Part shown: positions 17,580-25,638 of the stretch, one piece after another
How the letters are laid out: every line of letters starts with the position of its first letter
Numbering within the stretch: position 1 is the first letter of the stretch
Translations under genes and position numbers: made by a program
The notes under the pieces: generated by a model
What the model saw: only the letters and a program-made list of their open reading frames with translations
Databases searched by the model: none
What the model was told of the DNA's origin: nothing
Assembly (NCBI RefSeq): GCF_036345255.1
Contig: NZ_CP107783.1
Coordinates: 9,789,001 to 9,853,000 of the forward strand
DNA from: Streptomyces sp. NBC_00569
GTDB lineage: Bacteria; Actinomycetota; Actinomycetes; Streptomycetales; Streptomycetaceae
Reading direction: 5' to 3'
DNA length: 64,000 nt

Positions 17580-18454
17580 CGGCGGTCCTCCAGCTTGGGG
17601 TCGAAACGGTCGCGCAGGCCGTCACCGAGCAGATTGAATCCGAGCACCGCCACCGCGATCGCCACGCCCGGAAATACGGCGAGTCGGGGAGCGGACGCCA
17701 GCAGCTCCTGGCTCTCCTGCAGCATCCGGCCCCAGGACGGAGTCGGGGGCGGGGTGCCGAAGCCCAGGAAGGACAGCGCGGCCTCGGCGAGTACGGCGAT
17801 GGCGAAACCGACCGACGCCTGCACGATGACGAGACTGCTGACGTTGGGCAGGACGTGCCGCAGTCCGATCGCGAACGGTCCACGGCCCGCCGCACGCGCG
17901 GCGGTGACGTACTCGGTCTGCATGACCTGCAGCGTGCCGCCGCGGATCAGCCGGGCGAACGTGGGGATGGACGCGATGCCGATGGCGATCATCGCGACCA
18001 GCGTGCCGGCGCCGTACACGGCGGCGAACATGATGGCCAGCAGGAGCGCGGGGAAGGCGAGAAGCAGGTCGTTCCCGCGCATCAGCAGCTCGCCGAACCA
18101 GCGGGGCGCCATCCCGGCGACGATGCCGAGGGGCACGCCGACCACGGCGGCGACCCCCACGGCCACGAAGCCGACGAACAGCGTGGTGCGCGAACCCACC
18201 AGGATCTGGCTGAACACATCGCGGCCGAACTTGTCCGTGCCGAACCAGTACTCCGGCGACGGCTTCTGCAGCCGCACCGAGGCATCGACCAGGGTCGGGT
18301 CGTGAGGGGTCCACACGAAGGACAGCAGCGCCATGCCGATCACGAGCGTGACGATGAGGCCGCCCACCAGGAGGCTGCCCGTGATCGGGCGGCGCCGCCG
18401 CCGAGGCTCGGGCGCGGCTGAGGCGACGGCGGTCTGCGGGTCCAGAACACTCAT
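17576..18454 (-). CDS. ABC transporter permease (DppC-like)
   Basis: A 292-residue inner-membrane permease of the dipeptide/oligopeptide/nickel type. A basic N terminus (PRRRRRPITGS) leads into the first membrane segment; the periplasmic loop begins with HDPTLVDAS, and the EAA-type loop GIASIPTFARLIRGG is visible. Six membrane segments are expected. It starts at ATG 18454, overlapping the DppB-like stop by ATGA. Confidence 0.9.
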   Translation of the reverse strand: MSVLDPQTAVASAAPEPRRRRRPITGSLLVGGLIVTLVIGMALLSFVWTPHDPTLVDASVRLQKPSPEYWFGTDKFGRDVFSQILVGSRTTLFVGFVAVGVAAVVGVPLGIVAGMAPRWFGELLMRGNDLLLAFPALLLAIMFAAVYGAGTLVAMIAIGIASIPTFARLIRGGTLQVMQTEYVTAARAAGRGPFAIGLRHVLPNVSSLVIVQASVGFAIAVLAEAALSFLGFGTPPPTPSWGRMLQESQELLASAPRLAVFPGVAIAVAVLGFNLLGDGLRDRFDPKLEDRR

Positions 18455-19401
18455 GACGCACCCACCCTGAGTCGCGGGTCGATCAACAGATAGACCATGT
18501 CCACCAGGAAGTTCACGAGCAGCACCGCGACGGCGATGATCATGACCACGTCCTGCACCATGGTGAGGTCCCGGCCGGCGACGCTGTCCAGCAGCAGACT
18601 TCCGAGCCCGGGTATGACGAAGACCCGCTCGATGACGACGGAGCCGACCAGCAGCGTGGCGAGCTGCAACGCCAGGACGGTGACCACGGGCACCGATGCG
18701 TTGCGAAGACCGTGCCGCAGCAGCGCCTTCGTAGGGCGAAGTCCCTTGGCGCGAGCAGTGCGCAGATAGTCCTCGCGCAGGACGTCGAGCACGGCGCTGC
18801 GCACATAGCGGGTGAGTACGGCCGCCTGCACGATGCCGAGCGACAGCGCGGGCATGACCAGCTGTTTGAGGAAGAGGACCGGATCCTGCACCGGTGGCGT
18901 CCAGCCGTTCGCCGGCAGCCATCCGAGCCCCACCGCGAACACGGTGATCATGAGGATGCCCGCGAGGAAGGCAGGGACGGCGACGCCGATCTGGGAAACG
19001 GCGGAGAGCATGAGCCCGGACGGCTTGCGGTGCCGCACGGCCATGATCGTGCCCATGGGGATCGCCAGGATGCACGCGATCACCATCCCGGTGCCGACGA
19101 GCCACAAGGTGACCAGGAGGCGGTCGGCGAGCTGCGGGCCGATCGCCGTGTGGGAGATGTAGGAGGAGCCCGGGTCGAAGGTCACCAGGCCGTGGACCCA
19201 GCTGAAGTACTGGGCCACCAGCGGCCGGTCGAGCTCGAATTCCGTACGCAGTTGTGCCACCGCCGAGTCCGACGCGCTGACGCCGAGGGCGACGCGGGCC
19301 GGATCCCCCGGCAGCACCGCCATGAACGCGAACACCACGACGGAGCACACGACGAGGCTGGCCAGGAGGACAGCGATCCGCCGCACGAGACGGACGATCA
19401 T
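18451..19401 (-). CDS. ABC transporter permease (DppB-like)
   Basis: A 316-residue permease, partner of the DppC-like protein. The opening VRLVRRIAVLLASLVVCSVV, the motif LPGDPARVALG and the cytoplasmic coupling loop YLRTARAKGLRPTKALLRHGLRNA are family hallmarks. The start is embedded in a short ORF (19398-19442) that overlaps it by ATGA, so translation probably arrives from that ORF and, before it, from the binding-protein gene. Confidence 0.9.
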   Translation of the reverse strand: MIVRLVRRIAVLLASLVVCSVVVFAFMAVLPGDPARVALGVSASDSAVAQLRTEFELDRPLVAQYFSWVHGLVTFDPGSSYISHTAIGPQLADRLLVTLWLVGTGMVIACILAIPMGTIMAVRHRKPSGLMLSAVSQIGVAVPAFLAGILMITVFAVGLGWLPANGWTPPVQDPVLFLKQLVMPALSLGIVQAAVLTRYVRSAVLDVLREDYLRTARAKGLRPTKALLRHGLRNASVPVVTVLALQLATLLVGSVVIERVFVIPGLGSLLLDSVAGRDLTMVQDVVMIIAVAVLLVNFLVDMVYLLIDPRLRVGAS

Positions 19402-19442
19402 GGGATGAGGCCGCCTTTCATGATGATGAGGTCGCCTTTCAT
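19398..19442 (-). CDS. 14-codon coupling ORF between binding protein and permease
   Basis: On the - strand an ATG at 19442 overlaps the binding-protein TGA (ATGA), reads MKGDLIIMKGGLIP and stops with a TGA that overlaps the ATG of the DppB-like gene (ATGA). The peptide is a near-perfect duplication (MKGDLII / MKGGLIP) produced by a tandem DNA repeat of about 21 bases. Each copy carries an AAAGGCG stretch that could pair with 16S rRNA. The simplest reading is a duplicated ribosome site that became an in-phase bridge for translational coupling. Whether the peptide matters is unknown. Confidence 0.5.
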   Translation of the reverse strand: MKGDLIIMKGGLIP

Positions 19443-20962
19443 GACCGGCCCAGGCCGGTGAGGTCCAGTGATTCGGAGATGGAGTTCTTGGGCAGGCCGG
19501 TGATGTCCGCGTCCGCCACCATCAGGTTCGGCAGCAGGAACAGCCAGTCGGCCGCGGCGTCCTTCGACAGCAGCCGGGCAGCCGCCCTCATGGACGCGAC
19601 CTGCTGCTCCTGGGTGCCCTGGTCCGCCTTCTTCAACAGGGCGCGGAAAGCAGGGCTGTCGTAGCGCGTGTAGTACGTCTTGGATCCGAACACCGCCTGC
19701 ATGTCCCGGGGTTCGGCATGGGAGATGATGGACATGTCGTAGTCCGCGTTCTTGAACACGGTGGTCAGCCAGGCGGCGGGGAACTCCAGCTGGTCGAGCT
19801 TCACCTTGAATCCGGCCTGTTCCAACTGGCTCTTCACGACAGTGCCGCACGCCGTGGCATAGGGAAGCGTAGGAATCCGCAGCCGCAGCGTACGGCCGGC
19901 CTCACCGGACTCCTTGAGCAGCTTCTCGGCCTTGTCGCGGTCGTACGGATACAGGTCCGTGAGGTCCTGGTACCAGGGGTCGGTCGACGGGACCATGCTG
20001 CCGATGAGCTTGCCGCGGCCTGCCCAGCAGGTGTCCAGCAGGGCCTTGTGGTCGATCGCGTAGCGGACCGCCCGGCGGACCTTGGGATTGCGCAGCGGGC
20101 CCGAGCCGTTGTTGAAGGAGAGGAGCACCTCGCCGTTGGTCGAGCCTTCGATGACCTTGTACTTCGGGTTGTTCTCGAACCGGTACAGGGAATCCGGGGA
20201 CTGCATCGCGCCGATCACGTTGATGGTGTTGGTGAGCAGCGCGTTGTTGAGGGCCGTCGGATCCTTGAAGTACTTGAGGGCGACCGTCTTGAAGTGCGGC
20301 GTCCGGCCCCAGTAGTCGGTTCTGCGGGCCAGGGTGATCGAGTCGCCGCGGTTCCACCGCTTCACCACGTACGGTCCGGTGCCCACCGGCTCGGTGGCCA
20401 GCTTCTTCACGCCGGTCCGGCTGAACATGGCGCCGACGCGGGTGGTCATCCGGTACAGCCAGTCGTTGCTCGGTGTCTTGAGGGTGACCCTCAGTTCGTC
20501 GGAGGCCACCACCCGCACCGTGTCGACGACACTCATCTGGGACTTCTGCGCCACCGTCCAGCGGGACGCGACGCGCTCGATGGAGAACTTGGCGTCCTCG
20601 GCGGTGAACCGGGCGCCATTGCTGAACGTGGCGTCCTTCACCAGATGGAACGTGTACGTCCTGCGGTCCTTCGACAGCTTCCACGACGTGGCCAGAGCGG
20701 GCCGGATCTTCCCGGCCTGGTCCAGCTTCACCAGGTTCTCGTAGACGTTGTAGAGCAGCGCCTGCGGAATGGCGGCTCCCTCGGTCTTGGTGAAGTCGAG
20801 GTTCGCCGGCTCGGCGGTGAGGCCGACGCTCAAGGTGGTCTCGGGGTCGCCGGCGCTGCCCCCGGCCGCCAGGGAGCCGGCCGAACAGGCGGTCAGCAGC
20901 AGGCAGGTGAGCGTGGCCGCGGCCGCCCCGACATGCCGCATCAGCGGTTTGTTGCGCCACAT
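19439..20962 (-). CDS. ABC transporter substrate-binding lipoprotein (SBP_bac_5, dipeptide type)
   Basis: A 507-residue family 5 solute-binding protein. The signal peptide ends with LLLTAC, lipidated Cys at residue 26; the mature protein has the TTLSVGLTAEPANLDFTKTE opening and the family motif LKLSKDRRTYTFHLVKDATF-like segment (here WKLSKDRRTYTFHL), NGARFTAEDAKFS. The ATG at 20962 has GGAGG eight bases upstream. It anchors substrate capture outside the membrane for the permease and ATPase pairs downstream. Family members bind peptides, nickel, sugars or opines, so the ligand stays open. Confidence 0.9.
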   Translation of the reverse strand: MWRNKPLMRHVGAAAATLTCLLLTACSAGSLAAGGSAGDPETTLSVGLTAEPANLDFTKTEGAAIPQALLYNVYENLVKLDQAGKIRPALATSWKLSKDRRTYTFHLVKDATFSNGARFTAEDAKFSIERVASRWTVAQKSQMSVVDTVRVVASDELRVTLKTPSNDWLYRMTTRVGAMFSRTGVKKLATEPVGTGPYVVKRWNRGDSITLARRTDYWGRTPHFKTVALKYFKDPTALNNALLTNTINVIGAMQSPDSLYRFENNPKYKVIEGSTNGEVLLSFNNGSGPLRNPKVRRAVRYAIDHKALLDTCWAGRGKLIGSMVPSTDPWYQDLTDLYPYDRDKAEKLLKESGEAGRTLRLRIPTLPYATACGTVVKSQLEQAGFKVKLDQLEFPAAWLTTVFKNADYDMSIISHAEPRDMQAVFGSKTYYTRYDSPAFRALLKKADQGTQEQQVASMRAAARLLSKDAAADWLFLLPNLMVADADITGLPKNSISESLDLTGLGRS

Positions 20963-20967
20963 ACGCG

Positions 20968-22041
20968 CTACCTCCGGCTTTCCATCGCGTGCAGCACGGC
21001 GGCAGAGACGTCCGCAGTCGTCGCGTTGCCGCCGAGGTCGGCTGTGTGGTTCCGGGCATCGCGCAGGACGTCCGCCACCGCGTCGCGGATGCGTACGGCC
21101 GCGTCGGTGTGTCCGAGGTCGTCGAGCAGCAGCGCACCAGAGAGCAGGCAGGCCACCGGATTCGCCACGCCCTTCCCGGCGATGTCGGGCGCGGAGCCGT
21201 GCACTGGTTCGTAGATGCCTGGCACGTCCGCGCCGGGAAGGACGTTGGCGCTGGGCGCCATTCCCATGCCGCCCGCGAGCACTGCGGCGAGATCGGACAG
21301 GATGTCGCCGAACAGGTTGCTCGTGAGCAGCACGTCGAGGGAGCGCGGAGCCTGGATCATCCGGGCGGCCATGGCGTCGACCAGCACCGTCTCCAGCTCG
21401 ACCTCGGGGTACTGCGAGCCGATCTCGCGCACTACGCGGTCCCACAGCGGATAGCCGTGGCGCATCGCGTTGGACTTGGTCACCAGGCACAGGCGGCCCG
21501 ATCGCCGCCCGGCCAGGGCGAAGGCCTGGTGCGCCGCCCGTTCGATGGCGCGGCGGGAGTGCACGGCGACCTCGATGCCGAGATCGTGGCCGCTGCCCGC
21601 GTGCGCCACCCCGCCCGCGCCGACGTACTCGCCCTCGGTGTTCTCCCGGACGATCACCAGGTCCACACCGTCGGTGTCGCGCACCTTGGTGGGAACGCCG
21701 GGGAACGCGCGCACCGGGCGGATGTTCACGGCGAGGTCGAGTTGCTGCCGCAGACCGATGATCAGGCCCCAGATCAGCTCGTGCTCGGGCACGTCGGGCC
21801 GTCCGACGGCGCCGAAGAGCACGGCGTCAGCCTGTTTGACGAGGTCGGCCGCGTCGGCCGGCATCGCCGCGCCCTCCCGGAGGAACCGTTCGCCGCCCCA
21901 GTCGAGTTCGGTCACGTCCAGCCGGTGACCGTCGGCCTCCAGCGCGGCCCGGAGCGTGGGCACGGTCGCCGCGACGACCTCGGGGCCGATTCCGTCGCCC
22001 GGAATGACGGCGAGCCGAACCGTCTTGGTGTCTCGCGTCAT
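20968..22041 (-). CDS. Isocitrate/isopropylmalate-type dehydrogenase (tartrate dehydrogenase-like)
   Basis: A 357-residue NAD-dependent beta-decarboxylating dehydrogenase. Motifs: AVIPGDGIGPEVV, NIRPVRAFPGV, the substrate Arg/Tyr region VIVRENTEGEYVG, the metal-binding signature LLTSNLFGDILSDLAA, and EPVHGSAPDIAGKG in the cofactor site. NIRPVR and ENTEGEY recall tartrate/D-malate dehydrogenases (TtuC/DmlA) as well as LeuB. Being first in a transporter operon instead of a leu operon, it more likely acts on a 2- or 3-substituted malate-like acid from the imported substrate. Start ATG 22041 has GAAAGGG upstream; a start three codons earlier is possible. Only five bases separate it from the binding-protein gene. 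Confidence 0.85.
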   Translation of the reverse strand: MTRDTKTVRLAVIPGDGIGPEVVAATVPTLRAALEADGHRLDVTELDWGGERFLREGAAMPADAADLVKQADAVLFGAVGRPDVPEHELIWGLIIGLRQQLDLAVNIRPVRAFPGVPTKVRDTDGVDLVIVRENTEGEYVGAGGVAHAGSGHDLGIEVAVHSRRAIERAAHQAFALAGRRSGRLCLVTKSNAMRHGYPLWDRVVREIGSQYPEVELETVLVDAMAARMIQAPRSLDVLLTSNLFGDILSDLAAVLAGGMGMAPSANVLPGADVPGIYEPVHGSAPDIAGKGVANPVACLLSGALLLDDLGHTDAAVRIRDAVADVLRDARNHTADLGGNATTADVSAAVLHAMESRR

Positions 22042-22062
22042 GCACGCCACCCTTTCGCTGCA

Positions 22063-22077
22063 ACTGGCCTGACCAGT
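22063..22077. promoter_or_regulatory. GntR/FadR-like operator ACTGG-N5-CCAGT in divergent promoter
   Basis: Perfect arms ACTGG and CCAGT around CCTGA, inside AACTGGCCTGACCAGTA, which differs little from the E. coli FadR consensus (AACTGGTC-N-GACC-N-GTT). It lies 22 bases upstream of the dehydrogenase start and about 90 bases before the amidase start, and the identical arms occur before the sulfatase (10949). The likely binder is the GntR protein at 23596. Confidence 0.65.
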
Positions 22078-22165
22078 AAGCTCACTTGCCAGGTACCGTG
22101 ACGACTGAAACTGTCGTTGTCAAGGGTTCGCCTACCTCAGGCATCGCGAGTGAAGGAGAGTGCGG

Positions 22166-23599
22166 GTGCCCATCGAACAGAGCCTGGCCGCCATGTCGGC
22201 CGTCGAGATGGTGGCCGGATTCGCAGACCGCACGTTGTCGCCGGTCGACGTCCACGAGGCCGTCCAGTCGGTGATCGAGGCACGTGAGGGCGTGCTCAAC
22301 GCGTTCTGGGTGCGGGACCCGGACGAGTCGCGCAAGGCGGCTCAGGCCAGCGAGGCCCGATGGTCGGCGGGCGAACCGCTCGGACCCATCGACGGCGTGC
22401 CCGTGACGCTGAAGGAGAACGTCGCGCGTGCGGGCGTGCCCATGTCCTCGGGCAACGCGGGGGCCGAACCGGTCGTCCCCGACGCGGACGCGCCCATCAC
22501 CGCCCGGGTGCTCGAATCCGGCGGAGTGGTCCTCGGGTCGACCGTCATGCCCGACTGGGGCATGCTCTCCTCGGGCGTCTCCAGCCGGCACGGCATCACC
22601 CGCAGCCCCTGGAACTCCGGCTGGACGACGGGCGGTTCCAGCTCCGGCGCGGGCGCCGCGGCCGCCGGGGGATACGGGCCGCTGCACGTCGGAACCGACA
22701 TCGGCGGATCGATCCGGCTGCCGGGCACCTGGCTGGGACTTGCCACACTCAAACCCAGCTACGGGCGGATCCCGCTGGACGCCCCGTACCAGGGGCGCTG
22801 CGCCGGCCCCCTGACGCGCACCGTGGCGGACGCCGCCCTGCTCATGCGGGTCCTGAGCCAACCGGATCCCCGGGACTGGTCGAGCCTGCCGCCGCAGGAC
22901 ATCGACTGGTCGGCCCTGGACGTCGAGGTCCGTGGACTGCGCGTGGGGGTGCAGATGGACGCCGGGTGCGGGGAGCCGGCCGACGCGGAGACCGTCGCCG
23001 CGGTGCGGCGTGCCGCCGAGGTCTTCGAAGCGGCGGGAGCCGTCGTGGAGCCGGTCGAGCCGTTCATGACCCAGGATCTCCTGGACGACCTGGATCTGTT
23101 CTGGCGCGTGCGGTCCTGGAACGACTTCCGTGCCCTGACGCCCGAAGCCCGGCAGCGTGTCCTGCCCTACATCGTCCAGTGGTGCCAGGAAGGCGCTGAC
23201 GTGCCGGGCACGAAGGTGCTCCGGTGCTACCAGCAGGTCATGCGCATCCAGGAGCAGACCGTGGCGGCGACGCTCCCGTACGATCTGGTGCTCTCGCCGA
23301 CCGCTCCGGTGGCGGCGTTCCCCGCTGATCAGCCGATGCCGTTCATGGGGGACGGGAAGACGATGTACCACATCGGATTCACCGCGCCGTACAACATGTC
23401 GGGGCAGCCTGCCGCGACCGTCAACTGCGGCTTCACGGTGGACCGCCGGCCCATTGGAGTGCAGATCTCGGGTCGCCGCTTCGACGATCTCGGGGTCCTG
23501 AGGGCGGCGGCATGGTACGAACGGAACCGTCCTGCCGGGGCGGTTCCGCACTGGCCGGACAGCGTCCCCGGGACGCCCACGGGGGAGAGGACGACATGA
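22166..23599 (+). CDS. Amidase (amidase signature family)
   Basis: A 477-residue serine amidohydrolase. The catalytic triad is visible: Lys in VTLKENVAR, the cis-Ser in WTTGGSSSGAGAA and the nucleophile Ser in GTDIGGSIRLPG. The C-terminal part (SPTAPVAAF, PYNMSGQPAATVNCGF, PIGVQISG) is complete. GTG 22166 was chosen because AAGGAG is seven bases away, whereas GTG 22160 sits too close. It hydrolyses a carboxamide or amide bond; the linked importer suggests an amide-containing substrate. Divergent from the ABC operon and coupled by ATGA to the GntR gene. Confidence 0.92.
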   Translation: MPIEQSLAAMSAVEMVAGFADRTLSPVDVHEAVQSVIEAREGVLNAFWVRDPDESRKAAQASEARWSAGEPLGPIDGVPVTLKENVARAGVPMSSGNAGAEPVVPDADAPITARVLESGGVVLGSTVMPDWGMLSSGVSSRHGITRSPWNSGWTTGGSSSGAGAAAAGGYGPLHVGTDIGGSIRLPGTWLGLATLKPSYGRIPLDAPYQGRCAGPLTRTVADAALLMRVLSQPDPRDWSSLPPQDIDWSALDVEVRGLRVGVQMDAGCGEPADAETVAAVRRAAEVFEAAGAVVEPVEPFMTQDLLDDLDLFWRVRSWNDFRALTPEARQRVLPYIVQWCQEGADVPGTKVLRCYQQVMRIQEQTVAATLPYDLVLSPTAPVAAFPADQPMPFMGDGKTMYHIGFTAPYNMSGQPAATVNCGFTVDRRPIGVQISGRRFDDLGVLRAAAWYERNRPAGAVPHWPDSVPGTPTGERTT

Positions 23600-24390
23600 A
23601 CGACGCTCGAGGGGAAACAGCCGTGAGCAGCGGGGCACAGTTCCGGCAGGTGGCGCCGGTACGGCTCTACCAGCGCATCGTGGAGCAGATCGAGCAGGCG
23701 ATCACGCGAGGTGACCTGAAGCCGGGTCAACGGCTGCCGAGCGAGCGGGAGCTGGTGACACAGTTCGGGGCGAGCCGGCCCACCGTGCGGGAGGCCTTGC
23801 GTGTACTGGAGAGCAACGGGCTCGTCCGCTCCCGCCCGGGCGACCCGAACGGCCCGGAGATCCTGCCGTTCTCGCCGGCCGGCCTGACCAAGGAGATGAC
23901 CCGGCTCGTCCAGTTCGACAACATGTCGATGGCCGAGTTGATCTCGTTCCGCATGATGCTCGACGGCTCGGCGAGCCAGCTGGCGGCCCGGCTGCGGTCC
24001 GAGGAGGAGCTGTCCGCCATGGAGCGGACGCTCGCCGTCATGTCGGACGCGATCGAGAAAGGCTACGAGGAGTTCAGCAAGGCCGATGTCGCCTTCCACG
24101 AGGCGGTGGCCGTGGCCAGCCGCAACTCCCTCATCGAGGTGTGCAATCACGTCGTCAGGGGCGCGGTCCTCTCTCTGATCTCGGACAAGGTCGCCCACGC
24201 GACCAACAGCACGGAGCTCATGCGGGAGTCGCTCCATCACCATCAGGAGGTACTGGAGGCGATCCGCGTGAGAGACGGCCTGGCGGCGGCACGCCTCTCA
24301 CGGCGCTCGCTCTACGACTACTACGCCGGCTACGTCCCCGAGGACGAACAGGGGCTGCTGATCGCGCTCGTGGACGACGAAGACGCCTGA
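23596..24390 (+). CDS. GntR-family regulator, FadR subfamily
   Basis: A 264-residue regulator: winged helix about residues 25-90 (GDLKPGQRLPSERELVTQFG, ASRPTVREALRVLESNGLV) and an FCD helical ligand domain thereafter (MLDGSASQLAARL, VAFHEAVAVASRN). Metal-ligand His residues of FCD domains are present. The ATG overlaps the amidase stop (ATGA), so it is made with the amidase. The FadR-like inverted repeat in the divergent promoter at 22063 and another before the sulfatase at 10949 are its probable targets, making it a pathway-specific repressor responding to a carboxylate. A strong terminator follows. Confidence 0.88.
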   Translation: MNDARGETAVSSGAQFRQVAPVRLYQRIVEQIEQAITRGDLKPGQRLPSERELVTQFGASRPTVREALRVLESNGLVRSRPGDPNGPEILPFSPAGLTKEMTRLVQFDNMSMAELISFRMMLDGSASQLAARLRSEEELSAMERTLAVMSDAIEKGYEEFSKADVAFHEAVAVASRNSLIEVCNHVVRGAVLSLISDKVAHATNSTELMRESLHHHQEVLEAIRVRDGLAAARLSRRSLYDYYAGYVPEDEQGLLIALVDDEDA

Positions 24391-24405
24391 GGCCGCCTTC
24401 GTCCC

Positions 24406-24449
24406 GCCCGCGCCCCCGGAGATGTCTCTCCGGGGGCGCGGGCGTTTTT
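24406..24449 (+). terminator. Strong rho-independent terminator after gntR
   Basis: Perfect 17-bp stem (24406-24422 with 24427-24443, beginning GCCCGCGCCCCCGGAGA), TGTC loop, followed by a run of five T from 24445. It also lies in front of the convergent AsnC gene stop (24482). Confidence 0.92.
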
Positions 24450-24481
24450 GTCTTCGGATATGAGATGCCGCCACGCCGTGC

Positions 24482-24943
24482 TCAGGGCACGGGAGTTCCC
24501 CGATGCCACGAGGCGATGACGATCAGCGTCTTTGTCTGCAGCACGCCAACACCCTTGCGGCGCAGGCGATTCACCACCTTCTGCAGCTCGTCGACGTTGT
24601 CGACGTGCAGTCTGACGAGTGCGTCCACGTCACCGGTGAGCGTCAGTACCTCGTCGACCTCCGGCAGGGTCGACGCGAACTCCACGATGTCGTGGATGTC
24701 GGTGTCGCCCGTGAACCGCAGCTCGGTGACCGCCTGAAGGCCCGGACCGAGCTTGGCCTGATCCGTGGTGATCGTGTAACCGGTGATGACCCCCGACTCC
24801 TCGAGGTGCCGGATACGCCGGCGGACCGGCGCCGGTGAGAGCTTCACCAGGCGGGCGATGTCGCGGACGGTGCGCCGCCCGTCGGCTCGCAACAACTCCA
24901 GGATCTGCAGGTCTACCGAGTCGAGATGTACCGGCGCTGGCAT
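24482..24943 (-). CDS. Lrp/AsnC-family regulator
   Basis: A 153-residue feast/famine regulator: N-terminal HTH (LDSVDLQILELLRADGRRTV, then SPAPVRRRIRHLEESGVI) and C-terminal RAM ligand domain (VTELRFTGDTDIHDIVEF to KTLIVIASW). The ATG at 24943 begins the HTH domain at the usual distance; longer in-frame forms add sequence overlapping the promoter. It diverges from the ACT/E1/E2 genes, an arrangement known for BkdR-type regulators of branched-chain oxoacid dehydrogenase operons. A branched-chain amino acid effector is likely. Confidence 0.88.
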   Translation of the reverse strand: MPAPVHLDSVDLQILELLRADGRRTVRDIARLVKLSPAPVRRRIRHLEESGVITGYTITTDQAKLGPGLQAVTELRFTGDTDIHDIVEFASTLPEVDEVLTLTGDVDALVRLHVDNVDELQKVVNRLRRKGVGVLQTKTLIVIASWHRGTPVP

Positions 24944-24948
24944 TCCAC

Positions 24949-24965
24949 AAGTGTACGTAGCACTT
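24949..24965. promoter_or_regulatory. Lrp/AsnC-type operator
   Basis: Inverted repeat AAGTG-TACGTAG-CACTT in the divergent region, five bases before the AsnC start. Spacing and AT content suit an Lrp-type dimer site and suggest self-control as well as control of the dehydrogenase operon. Confidence 0.5.
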
Positions 24966-25074
24966 ACCTCGTTGCCCACTCTCCACCTGGATGGACTTCC
25001 CGAAAGGAGCGTGATCCGTATCGCTGTGCGCACTTCTGTTGTGGACGGATCAGGCCCTTGGAACCGTGTCCTTC

Positions 25075-25638
25075 ATGCCAGCCGCCACAGAGACACCAAC
25101 ACGCCCTGTCCCCTCCGTCGTTGAGACACCACGCACACACCAACTGGGCGCCGTGCTGCGCATCGACGTCGTCGCCATGCCCTTGGCGATCACCCGGGTC
25201 GCGTCGATCATGGCGCAGCGCCAGTTCGACGTGGTGACCATGGACGTCGCCGCGCCCGTCGACGGGCTGCGCAGGATCACCGTCGAGGTCGACACGACGG
25301 ACGAGATCAGGCTGGGCAGGCTCGTCAAGTTCCTGAACCGGTCGCCCGACGTCGTCAAGGTCGTACACCTCTCCGACGAAAGGTCGCACACCCGGCGGGA
25401 GGTGTTCGTCACGGTCACCTTCCCCGAGGGCCGACTTGCCGATGCCGTCGCCATCGCGCAGGCGTTCTCCGCCGAGATCGTGGACGCCGACCGCACGCGC
25501 TGCACCGTGTTCGCCGCCGCCGAGCCCGCTCGGGTCGACGCTCTCGTCAAAGCCCTCTCCGGCTTCACGGTTCGGGACCTCGTGATGGCGTCGCCGCTAC
25601 GGATCGCGCGTGTATCCCGAAAGGGACACCAGTGGTGA
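25075..25638 (+). CDS. ACT-domain protein resembling acetolactate synthase small subunit
   Basis: A 187-residue protein with an N-terminal ACT domain (AVLRIDVVAMPLAITRVASI, then FDVVTMDVAAPVDGLRRITV) and a second similar region (FVTVTFPEGRLADAVAIAQA), like IlvN/IlvH regulatory subunits, but with no acetolactate synthase catalytic gene nearby. Start is uncertain: the ATG at 25075 is used, a GTG at 25039 is the alternative. It overlaps the E1alpha gene by GTGA. Inference: a branched-chain amino acid sensor for the dehydrogenase complex or its pathway. Confidence 0.7.
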   Translation: MPAATETPTRPVPSVVETPRTHQLGAVLRIDVVAMPLAITRVASIMAQRQFDVVTMDVAAPVDGLRRITVEVDTTDEIRLGRLVKFLNRSPDVVKVVHLSDERSHTRREVFVTVTFPEGRLADAVAIAQAFSAEIVDADRTRCTVFAAAEPARVDALVKALSGFTVRDLVMASPLRIARVSRKGHQW

